Shown here one piece after another: positions 7,749 to 16,397 of a DNA stretch of 64,000 nt. The notes under the pieces are model-generated. The model worked only from the letters and a program-made list of their open reading frames with translations. It searched no databases and was not told the origin of the DNA. The translations under genes were made by a program, and so were the position numbers. Source of the DNA: an uncultured Dorea sp. (GTDB taxonomy: Bacteria; Bacillota; Clostridia; Lachnospirales; Lachnospiraceae). The first letter of the stretch is position 1. Each line of letters begins with the position of its first letter. The stretch lies in assembly GCA_910579925.1 (NCBI GenBank), contig CAJTVY010000014.1, positions 1 to 64,000 on the forward strand, written 5' to 3'.

Positions 7749-9035
7749 ATGAAAAAGAGAGTAATTGCCACAACACTTGTGGCAGCAATGCTGATTGGGA
7801 CCGCTTTTTCAGCAAGTGGCTGCAGCTCCGAAGGCAGCTCTGACGGAAAAACCCATATCACCATGCTTCAGTACAAGCCGGAGGCCGTTAAGGCTTTCGA
7901 AAAGATGGAGGCAGAATTCAATGCGACCCATGACGACATCGTATTGAAGATCGAATCCCCCAACGATGCCATGACTGTACTGAAAACACGTTTCATCAAG
8001 GAGGACGCCCCGGATATCATCGGTATCGGCGGCGACGTCAATTTCTCAAACTTCCTTGACGCCGAGATGCTGATGGACATCTCAGATTTTGAAGGGTTAT
8101 CCCTCATCAAGCAGGCCTACTTAGACATCGACAAGAACTTAGAGTTCGTACCGATGGACGGCGTATACGCAGTTCCTTATGTTGCAAATGCCGCAGGCGT
8201 ATTGTACAACAGAGAGATGTTTAAGAAAAACAAGTGGGAAGTTCCGACCACATGGCAGGAATTCATGGACTTGTGTGAAGAAATCAAAGCCTCTGGACAA
8301 CAGCCATTGTACTTCGGTTACAAAGACGTATGGACCTGTCTGGCGCCGTGGAACGCACTTGCCTGCGATCTGGCTCCCGCAGACGTCTGCCGCCAGGTAA
8401 ACAAGGGCGAGACGAAGTTCATCGACGAGTACCCGGAAGTTGCCGAAAAGATGCTTGAACTCCTCGACCATGCACAGGACGATCCGTTTGCGTACAACTA
8501 CAATGACGCATGTACCGCATTCGCAAATGGTGAATCTGCTATGTACTGTATCGGAAGTTACGCCGTTCCGCAGATTCAGTCCGTGAATCCGGATATGGAC
8601 ATTGATTCCTTCGTTATGCCGGGCTGCGACAATGAAGACGACAACATCCTGAACTCTGGTGTTGACCTTCAGTTCTGCGTGACCAACGAATGCAAGAACA
8701 AAGAAGCCGCCTATGAGGTACTGCAGTTCATGTTAGAGGACTCCACCATCCAGACATACTTAGACGACCAGAACGCAGTTCCGTGTAAGGACAAGGAATT
8801 CGAACTTTCTCCGGCTCTCGACGGCATGCTCGACTACATCAACGAGGGCAAGATGGTTGACTACCAGGATCACTACTATCCGGCAGAAATGAGTGTAGAC
8901 GCTCAGATCCAGACCTTCTTATTAGATGGAGACGTAGATAAGTTCCTGAACAAGTTCGACACCGACTGGGTGCGTTACAACCGTGACATCATCCGCAAAG
9001 TACAGGAATACGAGGAAAAGGGAGGGAATGAATAA
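7749..9035 (+). CDS. Sugar ABC transporter substrate-binding lipoprotein (family 1)
   Basis: This 428-residue receptor should deliver an oligosaccharide, by context an alpha-galactoside such as raffinose or melibiose, to the two permeases that follow. It has a lipoprotein signal: basic start, hydrophobic core and lipobox ending at Cys25 (SASGC), then a Ser/Gly linker and a type I extracellular solute-binding fold (YKPEAVKAFEKMEAEFN near the start; VPYVANAAGVLYNREMF at about 138). Mature length is usual for MsmE/RafE-type proteins. The stop overlaps the next start (TAATG). Ligand is inferred from the alpha-galactosidase in the same operon. Confidence 0.9.
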   Translation: MKKRVIATTLVAAMLIGTAFSASGCSSEGSSDGKTHITMLQYKPEAVKAFEKMEAEFNATHDDIVLKIESPNDAMTVLKTRFIKEDAPDIIGIGGDVNFSNFLDAEMLMDISDFEGLSLIKQAYLDIDKNLEFVPMDGVYAVPYVANAAGVLYNREMFKKNKWEVPTTWQEFMDLCEEIKASGQQPLYFGYKDVWTCLAPWNALACDLAPADVCRQVNKGETKFIDEYPEVAEKMLELLDHAQDDPFAYNYNDACTAFANGESAMYCIGSYAVPQIQSVNPDMDIDSFVMPGCDNEDDNILNSGVDLQFCVTNECKNKEAAYEVLQFMLEDSTIQTYLDDQNAVPCKDKEFELSPALDGMLDYINEGKMVDYQDHYYPAEMSVDAQIQTFLLDGDVDKFLNKFDTDWVRYNRDIIRKVQEYEEKGGNE

Positions 9036-9886
9036 TGAATAAAAAATTGAGCAGAAACCAGACCTTTTTATTAATTACTGTTCCGATCCTGGCATTGTTC
9101 TTCTGCTTCAACACTCTGCCATTGATCAAGGGCCTGATCTACAGTTTCACGAACTTTAAAGGATTCGGAAGCTATGACTGGGTAGGCATGCGTAACTATG
9201 CCGACTTATTTACAGATGCACGTGTAGGGAAATCCTATCTCTTTACCTTTAAATTTGCCCTTCTGGCTACAGTCCTTACCAATGTAATCGCCCTGCTCCT
9301 TGCACTGGGACTGAATGGTAAGATTCGGGCCAAGAGTGCGCTCAGAGGTATGTATTTCGTTCCCAGAATCCTGGGCGGACTGGTTGTAGGTTACATCTTC
9401 GGATACATTTTCACCTACATCCTGCCAGCGCTGACAGGAACCGGAAGTATGCTTTCCAACACCAAGACCGCATGGATCGCCATCGTTATCGTTGCTGCAT
9501 GGCAGTCCATCGCACAGACCACACTCATCTATATCTCTGGTCTTCAGACAGTGCCGGAGGATGTATATGAGGCAGGCGCCATCGACGGCGCTACCGGATG
9601 GTTAAGCTTCAAGTCGCTGACTTTCCCGCTGATCATCCCATTCTTCAGTATTAACATGGTATTAAGCATGAAAGACTTCCTGATGGTATTCGACCAGATC
9701 ATGGCGTTGACCAAAGGTGGTCCTGCACAGAGTACCGAGTCCATCTCCTACCTCATTTACAACAATGGTATGGGCGGCGGACAGTTCGGCTTCCAGAGCG
9801 CTAACGCAGTTGTATTCTTCATCGTAATCGTTGCGATCTCTGTAGCCCAGCTTACTATTACAGGAAAGAAGGAGGAACAGTTATAA
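9035..9886 (+). CDS. Sugar ABC transporter permease (MsmF/UgpA-like)
   Basis: This 283-residue inner-membrane component has six predicted hydrophobic segments and the ATPase-contact EAA loop (VYEAGAIDGATGWLSF, about residues 184-199). It overlaps the binding-protein gene by one base and the next permease by one base, showing translational coupling. With its partner it forms the channel. No ATPase lies in the operon, so it probably uses a shared MsmX-type ATPase encoded elsewhere, as is known for many Gram-positive family-1 sugar importers. Confidence 0.92.
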   Translation: MNKKLSRNQTFLLITVPILALFFCFNTLPLIKGLIYSFTNFKGFGSYDWVGMRNYADLFTDARVGKSYLFTFKFALLATVLTNVIALLLALGLNGKIRAKSALRGMYFVPRILGGLVVGYIFGYIFTYILPALTGTGSMLSNTKTAWIAIVIVAAWQSIAQTTLIYISGLQTVPEDVYEAGAIDGATGWLSFKSLTFPLIIPFFSINMVLSMKDFLMVFDQIMALTKGGPAQSTESISYLIYNNGMGGGQFGFQSANAVVFFIVIVAISVAQLTITGKKEEQL

Positions 9887-10734
9887 TGAAACAGAAAAAT
9901 AAAGTTGCGGCAACTACGAACTGGCCGCTTACCATCCTTTTGATCGTTGGCTGTCTGACTGTTATCTTCCCGCTTTACATGGCGCTCGTGATCGCTTTTA
10001 AGAAGCCGTCAGAGATGACCAACGACATCGCCGGGGCGTTAAGCCTTCCGAAATCCTGGAGTCTTGAGAACTTTGCAGAAGCTATGCGCGTCACAGACTT
10101 CTGGCACTCTCTGGGATACAGTGTTATGATCACTGTCGTTACCGTAGTGCTTGCTATCCTGATCCACTCTCTTGCCGGATACGCAATCGGAAGAAGCATG
10201 GCTAAGAGCCGGTTCTACAAAGTGTCATACCTCTACATCGTAAGCGGTATGTTCGTACCTTTTGCAATCCTGATGATGCCTCTGGTAAAGCAGACTGCAC
10301 AAATGGGTATTGACAACTGGTTCGGAGTTATATTATGCTACCTTGTGTTCTATATGCCGATGAACGTCATGCTTTACTCCGGCTATTTAAAGAACATTCC
10401 GATCGCACTCGAGGAAGCGGCTTTCGTAGACGGCGCTACCACATGGTCCACATACTGGAAGATCATCTTCCCGATTATGACGCCTATGCACGCTACAGTT
10501 GCGGTACTGACAGCCTTAGGAACCTGGAACGACGTAATGACACCGCTCGTTATTATGTCTGGTACAGGAGTCAACACACTGCCTCTGGCACAGCTGACAT
10601 TCCAGACACAGTTCGGTACGAACTACAACCTTGCATTTGCCTCTTACCTGCTGGCGCTGCTGCCAATACTGATCTTCTATCTGGTATGCCAGAAGCAGAT
10701 CATCAACGGTGTCGTAAACGGTGCGGTAAAATAA
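9886..10734 (+). CDS. Sugar ABC transporter permease (MsmG/UgpE-like)
   Basis: This 282-residue partner permease has six hydrophobic segments and an EAA loop (LEEAAFVDGATTWSTYW, about residues 176-192) followed by IIFPIMTP. It ends in the short cytoplasmic tail common in carbohydrate permeases of this group. It starts at the TAATG overlap with the upstream permease and is followed after 31 nt by the alpha-galactosidase gene. Confidence 0.92.
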   Translation: MKQKNKVAATTNWPLTILLIVGCLTVIFPLYMALVIAFKKPSEMTNDIAGALSLPKSWSLENFAEAMRVTDFWHSLGYSVMITVVTVVLAILIHSLAGYAIGRSMAKSRFYKVSYLYIVSGMFVPFAILMMPLVKQTAQMGIDNWFGVILCYLVFYMPMNVMLYSGYLKNIPIALEEAAFVDGATTWSTYWKIIFPIMTPMHATVAVLTALGTWNDVMTPLVIMSGTGVNTLPLAQLTFQTQFGTNYNLAFASYLLALLPILIFYLVCQKQIINGVVNGAVK

Positions 10735-10765
10735 AAACATTTCACTTTTCAATGGGGGCAGACTT

Positions 10766-12964
10766 ATGGCTATTATATTCGACAGCACAAGCAGATTATT
10801 TACTTTAACAACCAACCATAGTATGTACCAGATGAAAGCAGACAGGTATGGAGTATTACTCCATACCTGGTTTGGTATGAAGGGTTCTGCTTTCGACTAT
10901 TCCTACCGGATTGCCTATGCGGACCGCGGGTTCTCCGGCAATCCTTATGACGCAGGGGATGACAGGACTTACTCTCTCGACGTCCTCCCACAAGAGTTTC
11001 CAACCTACGGAAGCGGCGACTATCGCTCTACTGCCTTGAAAGTCCGCTATCCGGACGGGACTTCAGCATGTGAACTGCGTTATCTGAAACACGAAATCCA
11101 GGAAGGCAAATACTCTCTTCCAGGACTTCCGGCAATCTTTACTTCACTGGACGAAGGCCGCACGCCCGCCGATACTCTGATTATCACTCTTGAAGATACC
11201 CGCCGCAGGTTCTTTGTCCATTTATATTACGGAGTTATGGAAGATCTGGACATCATCACCAGGGCCGTCTGCGTCGAAAACCACAGTGACGAAGACATTT
11301 ACCTGGAAAACATCCAGAGCGTATGTATCGACTATCTCTACGGAGACTATGATCTGCATACCTTTTATGGACGCCATGTAAAAGAACGCAGCTGCCAGCG
11401 TACCCCGGTCGTACACGGGATCCATTCTGTAGGCAGTACGCGCGGCACATCCAGCCATCAGTACAATCCGTTTCTGATTCTTTCCGGCCGGGACGCCACA
11501 GAAGAGACCGGAAGCTGCTATGGTTTTTCCTTCCTGTACAGCGGAGACTTCATCGGAAGCGCCGAACTTGACCAGTATGACCAGACACGGCTGCTTCTGG
11601 GTATCCATCCCGACAATTTCTGTTACTGTGTAAAACCCCAGGAACGTTTCTATGCTCCTGAAGCTGTAATGGCATACACAGAGCATGGGCTTAACGAACT
11701 CTCCCATATCTTCCACCGGGCATACCGCCGTCATCTGTGTCGTGGAATCTGGACGACAAAGAGGCGTCCCGTCCTGTTAAATGACTGGGAAGGAGTTTAT
11801 TTTGACTTCAACGGGGACAAGCTGATCCAGATGGCAAAAGATGCGGCGGAACTTGGCGTGGAACTCTTTGTCATGGACGACGGGTGGTTCGGCAAACGTG
11901 ACCTGGATGTATCCGGTCTCGGCGACTGGAGCGTAAATGAAAAGAAACTTGGCTGTACCTTAAAAGAACTTTCAGACCGAATCCACGATCTTGGCCTTAT
12001 GTTCGGTATCTGGTTTGAACCAGAAGGGATTAACGAGGACAGCGACCTCTACCGCGCACATCCCGAGTGGGCGATGCGGATTCCCGGTAAATCCCCCACA
12101 CGTTCCCGCCAGCAGTTGTTACTGGACTTTTCCAGAGAGGATGTAAGAGACTACATCTTCAGACATATCTGTCAGGTGCTGGATTCCGCCAGGATCGAGT
12201 ACCTGAAATGGGATTTAAACCGCAGCCTGTCAGATCTATACAGCGCCGTCCTTCCGAAAGAACGTCAGGGCGAGGTTATGCACCGCTATGTATTAGGCCT
12301 TTACGACATGCTGGAAAAGCTGGTAACGCGTTACCCTGATCTGCTGGTGGAAGGCTGCAGCGGCGGCGGCGGACGTTTTGACGCAGGAATGCTCTACTAT
12401 ACGCCGCAGATCTGGTGCAGTGACGATACAGATGCGATCGAACGCCTTAGTATCCAGTATGGCACTTCCTTTGGTTATCCCGTCAGCACCATGGGATCCC
12501 ACGTCTCCCACTGCCCTAACGAGCAGACCGGAAGGATTACTCCTCTCAATACCCGGGCGACCGTTGCTATGTCCGGCACCTTCGGATATGAACTGGATGT
12601 GAATAAGATGTCTAAGGATGAAAAAAGAATCGTCAGATCACAGATCAGAGAATTCAAGGCATACTATAATCTGATCCAGTATGGAGACTACTATCGTCTC
12701 ACCAATCCGGACACTGAGACGGCATGGCACGGATGGGAATTTGCCGCAGAAGACGGAAGCGAAGCTCTCCTGTGCATTGTCGCCATCCAGATCCATCCAA
12801 ACGGTCCAGGACGCTGGATGCGCCTTAAAGGCCTTAAAAAGGACAGTATATACACCATAGACGGAAAGCGGTATCCTGGGGACGTGCTCATGAACAGCGG
12901 CCTTTTGCTCCCTGTCGCAACCGAGGAATACCAAAGCTTCCGTATTCATATAGCAGAAGTATAA
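10766..12964 (+). CDS. Alpha-galactosidase, glycoside hydrolase family 36
   Basis: This 732-residue cytoplasmic enzyme (no signal peptide) should remove terminal alpha-galactose from raffinose-family sugars or melibiose. Its layout is typical: N-terminal beta-sandwich (1-330), TIM barrel with FVMDDGWFGKR near 370, the nucleophile motif YLKWDLNRS with Asp483, the acid/base motif CSDDTDA with Asp553, and a short C-terminal beta domain. Length matches bacterial tetrameric GH36 enzymes. It is the last gene of the transporter operon, so imported sugar is cleaved inside the cell. A long hairpin follows. Confidence 0.93.
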   Translation: MAIIFDSTSRLFTLTTNHSMYQMKADRYGVLLHTWFGMKGSAFDYSYRIAYADRGFSGNPYDAGDDRTYSLDVLPQEFPTYGSGDYRSTALKVRYPDGTSACELRYLKHEIQEGKYSLPGLPAIFTSLDEGRTPADTLIITLEDTRRRFFVHLYYGVMEDLDIITRAVCVENHSDEDIYLENIQSVCIDYLYGDYDLHTFYGRHVKERSCQRTPVVHGIHSVGSTRGTSSHQYNPFLILSGRDATEETGSCYGFSFLYSGDFIGSAELDQYDQTRLLLGIHPDNFCYCVKPQERFYAPEAVMAYTEHGLNELSHIFHRAYRRHLCRGIWTTKRRPVLLNDWEGVYFDFNGDKLIQMAKDAAELGVELFVMDDGWFGKRDLDVSGLGDWSVNEKKLGCTLKELSDRIHDLGLMFGIWFEPEGINEDSDLYRAHPEWAMRIPGKSPTRSRQQLLLDFSREDVRDYIFRHICQVLDSARIEYLKWDLNRSLSDLYSAVLPKERQGEVMHRYVLGLYDMLEKLVTRYPDLLVEGCSGGGGRFDAGMLYYTPQIWCSDDTDAIERLSIQYGTSFGYPVSTMGSHVSHCPNEQTGRITPLNTRATVAMSGTFGYELDVNKMSKDEKRIVRSQIREFKAYYNLIQYGDYYRLTNPDTETAWHGWEFAAEDGSEALLCIVAIQIHPNGPGRWMRLKGLKKDSIYTIDGKRYPGDVLMNSGLLLPVATEEYQSFRIHIAEV

Positions 12965-12994
12965 ACGGATACCCAGGGATACAGATAATAAAAT

Positions 12995-13067
12995 AACAGG
13001 GCTGTCGTAAGCAACCTCTACAATATACACAGGAGATATATTGTAAGGTTCTCACGGCAGCCCTGTT
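12995..13067. terminator. Long imperfect hairpin / bidirectional terminator
   Basis: Arms AACAGGGCTG (12995-13004) and CAGCCCTGTT (13058-13067) are perfect. The pairing continues inward with small interruptions to ACAATATA/TATATTGT, making a roughly 73-nt stem-loop. It lies between the convergent alpha-galactosidase and CarD-like genes. Confidence 0.65.
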
Positions 13068-13089
13068 CCATAGATCGGCCTTAGACAGC

Positions 13090-13596
13090 CTATTGTCGCT
13101 CTTCCAGACACTTTGCCATATACCTCCGTACTTCATCCCTTGTCATATCCAGCGCAACCGCCAGTTCCCCAAACAGAAACTTCTCCGCAATGCTCAGATA
13201 TTTTTCATCTACATTGATGGTCTTCTTCCCAGACGCAATCCGGTTCATCTTGCGCATGTAAGACGTCTTAATCAGAGCTACCCATTCTCTGCACTGATTC
13301 TTTAAGAGCGCCTCTCGATAAAACAGTTCCCGCCTCTTCTCATCCGTAACCCCGATCGTCTCAATCTTGTCCATCTCACCCAGCAATTCTTTGGCTTCCT
13401 CGCCGGAGATCACTTCTCTGATCTGCCGCTTCTCGTTCTCCACAGGCGTATACAGAGTACCTTTGGCATTATAGAGCGGTTTTAACGTATAATACTCCTT
13501 CTGCCTGTCCGAACAGCTCATATCAAGCCTTCCAATATCCGTTACTTCGCAGACACCCTCCTTATAATGTGCCACATAATCACCAATTTTGAACAT
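13090..13596 (-). CDS. CarD/CdnL-family RNA polymerase-binding regulator
   Basis: This 168-residue protein starts with the CarD-type RNA polymerase interaction domain: FKIGDYVAHYKEGVCEVTDI at residues 2-21, and YYTLKPLYNAKGTLYTPVEN at about 38-57. A helical C-terminal domain (about 75-165) probably contacts promoter DNA. GGAGG at good spacing supports the ATG at 13596. A longer frame from 13749 exists but has no comparable site, and its extra residues are not CarD-like. Such proteins modulate open-complex stability, often for rRNA genes; the targets here are unknown. Confidence 0.85.
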   Translation of the reverse strand: MFKIGDYVAHYKEGVCEVTDIGRLDMSCSDRQKEYYTLKPLYNAKGTLYTPVENEKRQIREVISGEEAKELLGEMDKIETIGVTDEKRRELFYREALLKNQCREWVALIKTSYMRKMNRIASGKKTINVDEKYLSIAEKFLFGELAVALDMTRDEVRRYMAKCLEERQ

Positions 13597-13653
13597 AATA
13601 ACCTCCTTAACGCATACCCATATTTCTTTTACCGCATAAAGGAATAAAAAACA

Positions 13654-13701
13654 GCGTACAATCATAGCAAGTTCCCCCCTTGTTGCTTTCAGATCGTACG
13701 C
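13654..13701 (-). promoter_or_regulatory. Structured leader hairpin of the CarD-like gene
   Basis: GATCGTACGC (13692-13701) and GCGTACAATC (13654-13663) pair over 10 bp with one wobble around a 28-nt loop containing a run of six G on the RNA. It lies in the roughly 165-nt leader between the predicted start near 13762 and the ATG. It may be a regulatory RNA structure; no known riboswitch class was recognised. Confidence 0.35.
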
Positions 13702-13768
13702 CAGTATGTCTGGAGATACACCTATGAAGTTCCTGATTCCCAATGACATATAATCCCTCTATGTTTAT

Positions 13769-13777
13769 ATTATATCA
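13769..13777 (-). promoter_or_regulatory. Extended -10 promoter of the CarD-like gene
   Basis: Minus strand TGATATAAT (extended -10 plus a perfect -10 box). The -35 region is weak. The rest of the 407-nt gap 13597-14003 holds the leader hairpin and the glgC promoter, with no further gene seen. Confidence 0.5.
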
Positions 13778-13931
13778 CGGATAACTTTCGAATGTAAGGG
13801 ATATTTTCAGAAAATCTTATATATTTATATATTAAATCTGATTTTAATGTTCTCTCCCTCTGTCATAGAAGCCGATACATGTATATCCGACAATTTTTGC
13901 CATAATTTTTATAATTTTTTGCACAAAAATA

Positions 13932-13960
13932 TGGAAAGAATGAACAAAAAATTGTATAAT
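13932..13960 (+). promoter_or_regulatory. Promoter of glgCD
   Basis: TGGAAA (13932-13937), 17-nt spacer, TATAAT (13955-13960). The start near 13967 leaves a short leader with GAGAGGG before the glgC ATG. Confidence 0.6.
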
Positions 13961-14003
13961 GTTTAATATCATGTAACATATAAATGGAAAGAGAGGGCTC
14001 ACT

Positions 14004-15143
14004 ATGAAGCAAAATACTATGTTAGCGATGATTTTGGCCGGTGGCCGCGGCTCCAGACTGCATGACCTTACCAACAAGGTGGCAAAGCCGGCTGTATCAT
14101 ATGGTGGAAAGTACCGCATTGTTGATTTCCCGTTAAGCAACTGTGCCAATAGCGGCATCGATGTAATCGGTGTACTGACACAATATGAATCCGTTCTATT
14201 GAACAGTTATGTGGCAGCCGGACGCCGCTGGGGTCTGGATGCCAAGGACAGCGGCGTCTATGTACTCCCACCTCGTGAGAAGGCCGATGCTAATCTGGAT
14301 GTTTACCGCGGAACTGCTGATGCGATCTCCCAGAACATCGACTTTATCGACACCTACTCTCCGGAATACCTGCTTGTCCTTTCCGGCGACCACATCTATA
14401 AGATGAATTATGCCAAGATGCTCGCCGAACACAAGGCGAACAACGCTGATGCGACAATTGCCGTAATCGAAGTACCATTCAAAGAGGCAAGCCGTTTCGG
14501 TATTATGAATACGGACGAAGAAGGACATATTATCGAATTTGAAGAGAAGCCGGAGAATCCAAAGAGCAATCTCGCATCAATGGGTATCTATATCTTTACC
14601 TGGAAGCCCCTTCGGAAGCTTCTGGTTGCAGACATGAAGAATCCGGATTCCAAGCACGATTTTGGAAAAGACATCATTCCACAGCTTCTGGCAGACCACA
14701 GAACACTGTATGCGTACAAGTTTAAAGGCTACTGGAAAGATGTTGGAACCATTGATTCTCTGTGGGAAGCGAACATGGATCTTCTGGACACGAACAATGA
14801 ACTTGACCTTTCTGACCCGACATGGAAGATCTACACAGAAGACGTTACCACCCTGCCGCACTATGTAGGTCCCGATGCCAGCATTAAGCGCGCATTTATC
14901 ACACAGGGCTGCACGATTGAGGGCGAGGTTAAGAATTCCGTCCTCTTCACCGGCGTTGAGGTTGGCGAAGGCGCCAGGATCATTGACAGCGTTCTTATGC
15001 CCAATGTCAAAGTCGAAGCCGGCGCCGTTGTACAGCGCGCTCTGGTAGCCGACGGAGTCAAGATCGGCAAAGAAGCCGTAGTCGGAAGCGCTGACAGCGA
15101 ACACATCGAACTTGTGGCAAAACGTGTAAAGGGGGTAGAATAA
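14004..15143 (+). CDS. glgC: Glucose-1-phosphate adenylyltransferase, catalytic subunit
   Basis: This 379-residue cytoplasmic enzyme makes ADP-glucose and pyrophosphate from glucose-1-phosphate and ATP, the committed step of glycogen synthesis. The N-terminal nucleotidyltransferase domain has the intact signature ILAGGRGSRL (residues 10-19), NCANSGI and VYRGTADA. The C-terminal left-handed beta-helix holds IEGEVKNSVLFTGVEVGEGA and VLMPNVKV. It forms a two-gene unit with glgD, one nucleotide apart. In Firmicutes GlgC and GlgD form a mixed tetramer. No synthase or branching enzyme is in the window. Confidence 0.95.
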   Translation: MKQNTMLAMILAGGRGSRLHDLTNKVAKPAVSYGGKYRIVDFPLSNCANSGIDVIGVLTQYESVLLNSYVAAGRRWGLDAKDSGVYVLPPREKADANLDVYRGTADAISQNIDFIDTYSPEYLLVLSGDHIYKMNYAKMLAEHKANNADATIAVIEVPFKEASRFGIMNTDEEGHIIEFEEKPENPKSNLASMGIYIFTWKPLRKLLVADMKNPDSKHDFGKDIIPQLLADHRTLYAYKFKGYWKDVGTIDSLWEANMDLLDTNNELDLSDPTWKIYTEDVTTLPHYVGPDASIKRAFITQGCTIEGEVKNSVLFTGVEVGEGARIIDSVLMPNVKVEAGAVVQRALVADGVKIGKEAVVGSADSEHIELVAKRVKGVE

Positions 15144-15144
15144 T

Positions 15145-16260
15145 ATGAGTAAAGCATTAGGAATCGTTAATTTTTCCGGAAATCATATCTGGGTAAAAGG
15201 ACTGGAAGAATACCGCCCCATCGGCGCTTTCTCTTTCCTGGGCAGATACCGCGTGATCGACTTCCCGATTTCCAATATGAGCAACAGCGGCATTGACCGC
15301 ATCCAGGTATATATCAGAAGAAAACCTCGCTCCCTTGTAGAGCATCTGGGAACCGGACGTCATTACAACATCAACTCCAAGCGGGGACGGCTCCATATCC
15401 TGTTCTCCGAGTCTAAGGGGGATAATGACCTCTATAACACGGATATCGCCGCATTTTCAGCGAATCTGGAGTGTATTGAGAGATCACATCAGCCTTATGT
15501 GGTGATCGCTCCAAGCTATATGGTTTACTCTGCAGATTTCAGAACCCTGCTTGCGAACCATATTGAATCCGAAGCAGATATCACGCTTCTATACCATAGT
15601 GTAGATAACGCAAGGGAGTCTTTCCTGAATTGCAACTCACTGAACTTAAACCGTCAGAAGGGCGTCCTTTCACTGGAGCCAAACCGCGGCAATACCAAGA
15701 ACAGGAACATTTTCATGGATACATATATCATGAAGAAAGAACTGTTCCTTGACTTGATCAAAAAGGCAAAATCTCTGTCTTCCATGTATACGCTGGCTGA
15801 TATTGTCAACAACGCCTGTGAAGACCTTGATGTGCGCGGAATTTCTCACAGAGGATATTTTGCTTCCATCACGGACCTTAACAGCTTCTATAATGCGAAC
15901 ATTGAACTGATTGATGCCAGAAGGGCAACCGGACTGTTCGACGATGAATGGCCTGTATATACCAGGACGAACGACTCCTGTCCGACACAGTATTTCGAGA
16001 CGGCAGATGTGAAGAGTTCCGTTGTATCCAACGGCTGTCTTATTGAAGGAACTGTTGAGAATTCCGTCATTGGACGAGGCTGCGTAATCAAGAAAGGGGC
16101 CGTAGTAAAGAACAGCGTCGTGCTTCCAGGAGCCCTCGTCGGAAATGATGTTACGATCGACTGCCAGGTCGTTGACAAGCATGCCAGGATTATTCACGCC
16201 AAGGAGATTATTGCCGATTCTGCCACACCGGGCTATATACGGCGCGAGGATACTTTATAA
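15145..16260 (+). CDS. glgD: Glucose-1-phosphate adenylyltransferase regulatory subunit
   Basis: This 371-residue paralogue of GlgC has the same two-domain plan: RYRVIDFPISNMSNSGI at about residues 28-44 and a hexapeptide beta-helix ending with CLIEGTVENSVIGRGC. The N-terminal Gly-rich pyrophosphorylase signature is replaced by VNFSGNHIWVKGLEEYRP. It is therefore probably non-catalytic and modulates GlgC, as established for GlgD of Firmicutes. It starts two bases after the glgC stop. Confidence 0.93.
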   Translation: MSKALGIVNFSGNHIWVKGLEEYRPIGAFSFLGRYRVIDFPISNMSNSGIDRIQVYIRRKPRSLVEHLGTGRHYNINSKRGRLHILFSESKGDNDLYNTDIAAFSANLECIERSHQPYVVIAPSYMVYSADFRTLLANHIESEADITLLYHSVDNARESFLNCNSLNLNRQKGVLSLEPNRGNTKNRNIFMDTYIMKKELFLDLIKKAKSLSSMYTLADIVNNACEDLDVRGISHRGYFASITDLNSFYNANIELIDARRATGLFDDEWPVYTRTNDSCPTQYFETADVKSSVVSNGCLIEGTVENSVIGRGCVIKKGAVVKNSVVLPGALVGNDVTIDCQVVDKHARIIHAKEIIADSATPGYIRREDTL

Positions 16261-16310
16261 AATAAAGAGTCTCTTAAAGAAAGAGTTCATCGGATGATCT
16301 AAGATAAAAA

Positions 16311-16362
16311 TAAGGGACTGTCGTCAGAGAGATAAAAATTATCTTCCTGCGACAGTCCCTTA
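16311..16362. terminator. Bidirectional terminator between glgD and ptsI
   Basis: Perfect 13-bp arms TAAGGGACTGTCG (16311-16323) and CGACAGTCCCTTA (16350-16362), extended by a near-perfect inner stem of about 11 bp. It lies between convergent genes. Confidence 0.75.
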
Positions 16363-16397
16363 TCAGAGTTGTTTTAGAATTGCGAACAGATTCTCCT

